Source: a virus
IMG/VR virus record: IMGVR_UViG_3300030419_005151
Location: 1 to 20,448 of that record
DNA: 20,448 bases
Strand: one strand, 5' to 3'
The notes under the pieces are model-generated. The model was not told where the DNA came from. It saw nothing but the letters and a program-made list of their open reading frames with translations, and made no database searches. Positions 16,099 through 20,448 of this stretch are shown one piece after another (position 1 is the stretch's first letter; every line of letters begins with the position of its first letter). The position numbers and the translations under genes are program-made.

Positions 16099-18819
16099 AT
16101 GGCAATACACGGAAGCAGTAGAATAAAAGATTTAACTGGTGTCAGTTCAATAACTGGTCCTACTGGTGCTACTGGTGCGATTGGACCCACTGGTGCGACT
16201 GGAATAACTGGTCCTCAGGGGAATACTGGATTTACTGGTCATGGAATTACATTTGCTTACGGTACAAGTACTGGACCTGCTGGTGATATGTCTGAAAACC
16301 AAATCATATTCCAATTAGCAGGTTTTAGGGGCGGAACATACGGGTGGGAAACTTGGTCGGGTGGTTCGGAGGGAGGACTAACATTAGGAGTTACTGGTGT
16401 TCGTGGTGGAACAGGTGATAGAGTAAGTGAAAACTTCATAATTTGGAACACCATAGGAAGAGGCGGAATTACCTTTGCCCCATCTGGTTATGGTGAACTA
16501 TTTAAAGAACGAGATGGTTTAACAGCACATTTTAGAAACTTAACCATATCTGGTAGAGATATTTCCGTAAACGGTGATAATGGATATATGATTATGCTTG
16601 GTGGTTTAACATATGATTTCGGCCGAATGGGAATAACAGGAGAACTCTTATACATTAACCCAGAACTTGGTGGATTGTCTGCACAAGGCGCTCCCAATAC
16701 ATTTTGGAGTGGCGACCAATTAACTGCAAAAATATTATCACACAAAGAATCATATAACAAAGGCACAAGCCAAAATGGTAACCTAACACAAAGTGATGAT
16801 AATAAAGCAGGTGACCCGACAAATACATCAGCAGTTGTAAGTACATCAAACATTGATGGAACTGCTGTTACCTTTAGCAGTATATTTGCAGACCAATTTA
16901 ATGGTGAAGGTGGAACAGCAGTTGCAAGTGGTATTCACATGGGTGGCGGTGCGGCAGGAACAATTCACAAATTTGCTGGAGTTACATTTGATTCTAAGTT
17001 TTCTGTGGACGATGTTGCTATAGGTTCTTGTTGCTATTGTGCGGATGGTATGGATAGGCCAGACCATAGAGATTGTGTTGATTATGTAACTAAAAACTAT
17101 TGTGATGGAATTGGTGGGAACTTCTCTTTTGATGTTTGTTTACATAGGTCGGAAGGACCAAATTGCTTCTCAGAAGGTTCTTGTTGTGTTAATGGGAAGT
17201 GTGTTTCAACCAGTGAAGAGAAATGTCAGCAATTTGGTGGTTTCTTTGTTTCTGATATAGATTGTGATTATATATCTGAAGAATTGGGTGGTTGTCCAAG
17301 TCCTTGTGCAGAAAGAGGTGCTTGCTGTATAAACAATGAATGTTTTGAACTTACCGAACATGAATGTTCTTTTTATCCAAACGGTGTATTCTTTAATGAA
17401 AGTTGTGGTGAAGTTAATTGTTGTAAAGAAGGACAATTTGGTGCGTGTTGCATTGATGAAAAATGTTACCATACAACAGCAGAACTGTGCGGTCAATTAA
17501 GAACTGATGATGGTACTGGACCATCTACTGGTATATTCTGGGGAGTTGGTTCAAAGTGTGCGGGACTACAAATGGCTGACCCAAATGAGGGTTATACGGA
17601 TAATTGGTATTTGCCATTTAACTGTATCGATAAAGACGGTGTGATGCATGGGCAATTGAATCCAGAAACTGGCCTGTGTTCTGATGACACACCACCACCT
17701 TGCAGTGGATGCAATGGTTGGAGTCAGATGATGGAAGGTGAAGTGGACCTTGGCGATGAAACAACATATTGCCTTGCTGATACAATCGATTGTCAATGTG
17801 GACCGTATGAGGATAATGAATATAGATGCGTTGACAGCGACTCTTGTGGAACATTGTGGTTAATAAACGGTGAATGTTGGGAGTGCTGTAGAAATCAACC
17901 AGAAGATTATGAAGTTATGGGTTCATGTTGTGTAGAGGATGTTGAGTTTGGTTGGATGTGTATCACTTCATCAAGAGAATCTTGTGATATTGCTAATGGT
18001 TTCTTTAGTATTGGTTCTTGCAATGATGTAAATTGTAGTAGTGGTTCATGTTGTTCTGATTTCACATGTTCGATGGGTACTCCTGTTGATTGTAGTATGT
18101 TGGGTGGTTACTGGCAAGGATTGGATTGTAACCAAACAGATTGTTCTGGTTCTGCATTTAAAGATTATGATATATTAGAATCAGTAGTAGAACCAGAGGC
18201 GGTCATTGGTATATCAGTGAAAGATAAAAAGGATAACAGGATTCGTAGATTGGCAAGAGAACAATATAATGTTGTATTAAAATCTAAAGAAGTAGAAGAA
18301 TCTGTGCCAAGAAATCAATGTCCACCTTCTGCGAACATTCCTTCTTGTATTGAACCTAACATTGTGGTTGCAGAAGGAAGTAGTAACCAATGGACTATAG
18401 AAGTAGGAAGTGGTGAATGTTCTTGTTGTTGCCCTGGTGTTTGCTGGAGTGGTGCATTAGGAGATGGTGGTATTGCCGAAGACTGTTCTTCTTTTGGACA
18501 ATATTGTGAACCAGTAGCAGATTGCTTTAGTGGAAACTGTAAACCTAATTCTTCTTCTACATCCCATGAAATATCATCCTTACCAACAGATGTCAAACCA
18601 ATATGTACGAATTCACAATGGGAAACAAACACACTTGGATGCACTCCATACATGGACACTTCTGACCCAAGAAATCCAATTTGGATGACATGTTCTTGTT
18701 GTTGTAAAAACGGAAGATGTTTACAATACGAAGAGCCTATTCCTTGTTCAGATTGCGAAGCATTAGGAACAAATAGTGATTGTATTTGTGTTAATGGGTG
18801 TGACAAGTGTTTTAATTGA
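16099..18819 (+). CDS. Collagen-like tail fibre with long six-Cys repeat array
   Basis: 906 residues. The ATG directly follows the previous gene's TAG; AAAGG (16088-16092) is 6 nt upstream. Domains: N-terminal IHGSS motif; collagen-like tract (residues 20-47); a beta-rich segment to about residue 308 that resembles the previous gene (NGDN, then TGELLYINPELG); Cys array 309-682 with six GxCC units; a Cys-free, highly charged spacer 685-740 (KDKKDNRIRRLAREQ) likely to be helical; and a second Cys-rich C-terminal region 741-906 with CSCCC twice and NGCDKCFN at the end. It has no lectin-like tip like its neighbour's. It is probably a trimeric, disulfide-stabilised fibre or spike; what it binds cannot be told. 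Confidence 0.82.
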   Translation: MAIHGSSRIKDLTGVSSITGPTGATGAIGPTGATGITGPQGNTGFTGHGITFAYGTSTGPAGDMSENQIIFQLAGFRGGTYGWETWSGGSEGGLTLGVTGVRGGTGDRVSENFIIWNTIGRGGITFAPSGYGELFKERDGLTAHFRNLTISGRDISVNGDNGYMIMLGGLTYDFGRMGITGELLYINPELGGLSAQGAPNTFWSGDQLTAKILSHKESYNKGTSQNGNLTQSDDNKAGDPTNTSAVVSTSNIDGTAVTFSSIFADQFNGEGGTAVASGIHMGGGAAGTIHKFAGVTFDSKFSVDDVAIGSCCYCADGMDRPDHRDCVDYVTKNYCDGIGGNFSFDVCLHRSEGPNCFSEGSCCVNGKCVSTSEEKCQQFGGFFVSDIDCDYISEELGGCPSPCAERGACCINNECFELTEHECSFYPNGVFFNESCGEVNCCKEGQFGACCIDEKCYHTTAELCGQLRTDDGTGPSTGIFWGVGSKCAGLQMADPNEGYTDNWYLPFNCIDKDGVMHGQLNPETGLCSDDTPPPCSGCNGWSQMMEGEVDLGDETTYCLADTIDCQCGPYEDNEYRCVDSDSCGTLWLINGECWECCRNQPEDYEVMGSCCVEDVEFGWMCITSSRESCDIANGFFSIGSCNDVNCSSGSCCSDFTCSMGTPVDCSMLGGYWQGLDCNQTDCSGSAFKDYDILESVVEPEAVIGISVKDKKDNRIRRLAREQYNVVLKSKEVEESVPRNQCPPSANIPSCIEPNIVVAEGSSNQWTIEVGSGECSCCCPGVCWSGALGDGGIAEDCSSFGQYCEPVADCFSGNCKPNSSSTSHEISSLPTDVKPICTNSQWETNTLGCTPYMDTSDPRNPIWMTCSCCCKNGRCLQYEEPIPCSDCEALGTNSDCICVNGCDKCFN
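16156..16239 (+). repeat. Collagen-like Gly-X-Tyr tract (gene at 16099)
   Basis: Ten glycines at every third residue (G20 to G47), with many Gly-Ala-Thr and Gly-Pro-Thr triplets. A likely trimeric triple-helical shaft. Confidence 0.88.
17023..18147 (+). repeat. Six-Cys mini-domain array (gene at 16099)
   Basis: Six GxCC units: GSCCYCADG, GSCCVNGKC, GACCINNEC, GACCIDEKC, GSCCVEDVEF and GSCCSDFTC. In the best units the spacing is CC-x4-C-x7-C-x(11-12)-C-x4-C, enough for three disulfides per unit. A non-canonical Cys segment (CLADTIDCQCG) interrupts the array between units four and five. Confidence 0.85.
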
Positions 18820-18829
18820 TATAGATACT

Positions 18830-18841
18830 ATAGCATAAACT
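18830..18841 (+). promoter_or_regulatory. Shared 12-nt leader motif, copy 2
   Basis: ATAGCATAAACT, identical to 2546-2557, lies 18 nt upstream of the ATG at 18860. The ribosome site AAGGA (18844-18848) lies between them, the same arrangement as at gp25. Confidence 0.4.
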
Positions 18842-18859
18842 ATAAGGATGATTTTATAA

Positions 18860-20448
18860 ATGCCAGTAATCGGAAGCAGTTTAATAACACCACCACAAAC
18901 GGCTCAAGGTCCTAAAGGAAATACAGGTCTTGCTGGGATTACTGGGCCTGCAGGCGATTCTGGTGCGAGGGGTGTTACGGGAACGACTGGCGCAACAGGA
19001 ACTTTTGTTGTTTCTGGTTATCCTTCACCTTCCACCAGAGATTTGATACTCGTTTTATCAGATGGTAGAGAAATTACCATAGAAAATATTGCAGGCCCAA
19101 CTGGTTCGGTAGGATATGCAGACGGACTCACAGGCACTGATGGTGTCAATCCTTATGATATAGTTAAAGCAACAACAGATGGTATCACTTTCTGGTTTAA
19201 AGGATTATCTGCTGAAGGAACACTTCAGGTATATGAAACTAGTGATACGGTAGGAATTAGTGGTGATGTTGGATACCAAAGAGGTGCAACTGCCCCATCT
19301 GTTCAAGGTGGTAGATATGCCTACCTAGAAAGAATGATTGGTGGTGCAAATGCTTTTGCAGGATTTACATATGCCGGTGCAACAGGTTCTGAATTGACTT
19401 CAAGTGAGGCCGGTTTAATGCCGCTTGGTAAAGGGGTTGAATCGACAGCGCCGAGATACTCATACGACCCAGAAGAAATTATTATACCAATTGGTCCTAT
19501 GGAATTAAATAATCCATCGGGTGAAGTAAAATGGTATGGACTCACTGGCAGCGATTATGCTGACAATCCTTGGGGCGATACTGCCGGAAACGGTGTCGGT
19601 ATTCAACTTCCTGTAACAAGAGGAAGTGTGTATGATGTAGAAACACCTATTGGAATTCGTGGATTTACTGGTGATTTTGCATCGAATGAAGTTTTCAGTT
19701 TCACCATGCACCTTAAAGGAAATGATATTTGGGATTGGCCGGATAATGTTTACTTTGATAGCAATGATTTATATTTCTCTTGTGGTTATGATATAATTAA
19801 CTTTTTAACTGATGATGGTGGTGTATCATGGAAAGCAAATGTTGCGGTTCGTGGATATGGTACTAGTGAATGTCAAAGTGTTCATGGTTTAGGTTCTTGT
19901 TGTTATACAGATGAAGAAAATGAATTAAATTGTCGTGACTATATGACAGAATCTGAATGTCACGAACTTGATAGTCCTTTCCCTGATGGGGAACATGGAT
20001 ATTGGGGACCGTTCTCTACTTGTGCAGAAAATTGCGGAATGACCGCAGAAGGTGTTTGTTGCAGTGAAGGTGGTGAATGGGGCAACTTTGGTGGAAGTAC
20101 AAGAATATGTTTGGATGGTGTTGGTGCGACAGAGTGTGATTATTTTGGTGGCACTTTCTGGACACATTATTATTATACAAAAGACGAATGGGGAAGAACA
20201 GTTCCTCTAGAAAATCCTCTTTTGATAGAATGTTTTGGCGAAGAAGAAGAAGAATTAGTAAATGGTATGCTGGGTTCTTGCTGTGTACCGTTTGATGGTG
20301 GCGATGGTGGTGATGGTGGTGATTCAGATTCTGATAGTGATTCAGATTCTGATAGTGATTCAGATTCAGATAGTGATTCTGATAGTGATTCAGATTCTGA
20401 TAGTGATTCAGATTCAGATAGTGATTCTGATAGTGATTCAGATTCAGA
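18860..20448 (+). CDS. Collagen-like tail fibre with Asp-Ser repeat, 3'-partial
   Basis: The frame is open from the ATG at 18860 to the window edge (529 codons plus 2 nt), so the C-terminus is missing. AAGGA at 18844-18848 serves the start. Domains: N-terminal PVIGSS, related to the IHGSS of the two preceding genes; collagen-like tract (residues 17-47); beta-rich region; an adhesin-like domain with YDIINFL (from residue 310) followed by GGVSWKANV, aligned with DIINFF of the gene at 12946; then six-Cys units at residue 345 (GSCC), a second at GVCCSEGGEW, and a third begun at 20273 (GSCCVPF). Where the third unit's next Cys is expected there is a DGG run, then a pure Asp-Ser tract to the edge. 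A third paralogous fibre; the acidic tract would act as an extended, possibly Ca2+-binding, stalk. Confidence 0.85.
   Translation, partial: MPVIGSSLITPPQTAQGPKGNTGLAGITGPAGDSGARGVTGTTGATGTFVVSGYPSPSTRDLILVLSDGREITIENIAGPTGSVGYADGLTGTDGVNPYDIVKATTDGITFWFKGLSAEGTLQVYETSDTVGISGDVGYQRGATAPSVQGGRYAYLERMIGGANAFAGFTYAGATGSELTSSEAGLMPLGKGVESTAPRYSYDPEEIIIPIGPMELNNPSGEVKWYGLTGSDYADNPWGDTAGNGVGIQLPVTRGSVYDVETPIGIRGFTGDFASNEVFSFTMHLKGNDIWDWPDNVYFDSNDLYFSCGYDIINFLTDDGGVSWKANVAVRGYGTSECQSVHGLGSCCYTDEENELNCRDYMTESECHELDSPFPDGEHGYWGPFSTCAENCGMTAEGVCCSEGGEWGNFGGSTRICLDGVGATECDYFGGTFWTHYYYTKDEWGRTVPLENPLLIECFGEEEEELVNGMLGSCCVPFDGGDGGDGGDSDSDSDSDSDSDSDSDSDSDSDSDSDSDSDSDSDSDSDSDS
18908..19000 (+). repeat. Collagen-like Gly-X-Tyr tract (gene at 18860)
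   Basis: Eleven glycines at every third residue (G17 to G47), for example GPKGNTGLAGITGPAG. X-Y composition is more varied (Lys, Asp, Arg) than in the two sister genes. Confidence 0.88.
19892..20320 (+). repeat. Six-Cys mini-domain units (gene at 18860)
   Basis: Two units are complete or nearly so (GSCCYTDEENELNC and GVCC with a 15-residue first loop). A third opens with GSCCVPF at 20273 and leads into DGG repeats and the Asp-Ser tract. C3-C4 spacing is 8 in both complete units. A poly-Glu run (GEEEEEL) sits between units two and three. Confidence 0.75.
20321..20448 (+). repeat. Asp-Ser dipeptide repeat, runs off the window
   Basis: 128 nt encode 21 uninterrupted Asp-Ser pairs and then leave the window. 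Aspartate is always GAT; serine rotates among TCA, TCT and AGT. The DNA has higher-order units: A (gattcagattctgatagt), B (A with TCA for TCT) and C (gattctgatagt), ordered A-A-B-C-A-B-C-B. This gives a 48-nt A-B-C period repeated twice. Confidence 0.95.

Noticed and set aside
18820-18832. Hairpin TATAG-ATA-CTATA after the gene at 16099
   Set aside because: The stem is only 5 bp and all but one pair is A-T, with no T-run after it. Too weak to call a terminator.
18848-18859. Three-codon ORF (Met-Ile-Leu-stop) ending directly before the ATG at 18860
   Set aside because: It is in frame and overlaps the AAGGA site, but such a short ORF is expected by chance; there is no evidence of a leader peptide.
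18855-18862. TATAAATG as a late promoter
   Set aside because: It overlaps the start codon at 18860, so it would start transcription inside the gene; it is better read as part of the leader.
15-20167. Many long open frames on the minus strand and in other + frames (for example 18315-18806 minus and 31-381 plus)
   Set aside because: They are shadows of the real + strand genes: they lie entirely inside them, show translations rich in His, Ile or Thr without domain signatures, and lack ribosome sites.
20321-20448. Staphylococcal Sdr/Clf adhesin gene fragment
   Set aside because: Upstream domains are phage fibre type (collagen-like and six-Cys), codon use matches the neighbouring genes, and there is no A or B domain of Sdr proteins.

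Overview
The window is a piece of a tailed-phage genome that encodes the baseplate and tail-fibre region of a contractile-tail (myovirus, T4-like) virus. Two proteins anchor this: a gp25/GPW-family baseplate wedge protein (2575-3039) and, 1 nt after it, a gp6-type baseplate wedge protein (3041-4816). All twelve genes lie on the + strand, are packed end to end with gaps of 0 to about 80 nt, and have A/T-rich third positions. The gene order and fibre domains are most like T4-like phages of marine bacteria, but the host cannot be read from the sequence.

Layout. 3-1682: C-terminal part of an extremely cysteine-rich protein that runs off the left edge. 1711-2493: tail or baseplate-hub-like protein with two CNCPC motifs. 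2575-8113: baseplate block, with gp25, gp6, a virion structural protein with the FQDSYWFQEYSYV-type signature, and a larger protein that may be a distant gp8-like wedge. 8132-9130: fibre or connector protein with the PGFPLQASELNEIQ signature. 9161-12931: two fibre proteins that share a beaded domain; the first also has a C-terminal jelly-roll-like, carbohydrate-binding type domain. 12946-20448: three large paralogous fibre genes, the last cut by the right edge. Each begins with a related short N-terminus (IHGSS, IHGSS, VIGSS), then a collagen-like Gly-X-Tyr tract, beta-rich domains and arrays of a six-cysteine mini-domain.

The most unusual theme is cysteine. A six-cysteine repeat, G-[AS]-C-C-x(4-15)-C-x(7-8)-C-x(10-20)-C-x(3-10)-C, recurs in four genes. 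A second repeat, C-x5-C-x4-C-C, recurs in the left-edge gene. Cys clusters also sit inside several presumed baseplate proteins, whereas gp25 has none and gp6 only two. I infer a tail tip and fibre set stapled by disulfides or bound metal. At the far right one six-Cys unit is interrupted by a pure Asp-Ser dipeptide tract that continues past the window edge.

Likely expression: the longer gaps (1683-1710, 2494-2574, 9131-9160, 18820-18859) hold late-promoter-like or shared motifs, and the other junctions look translationally coupled. This suggests a few late transcription units that together make baseplate and fibres. No tRNA, rRNA, CRISPR array, integrase, transposase or reverse transcriptase was seen, and no gene-free stretch exceeds 100 nt.
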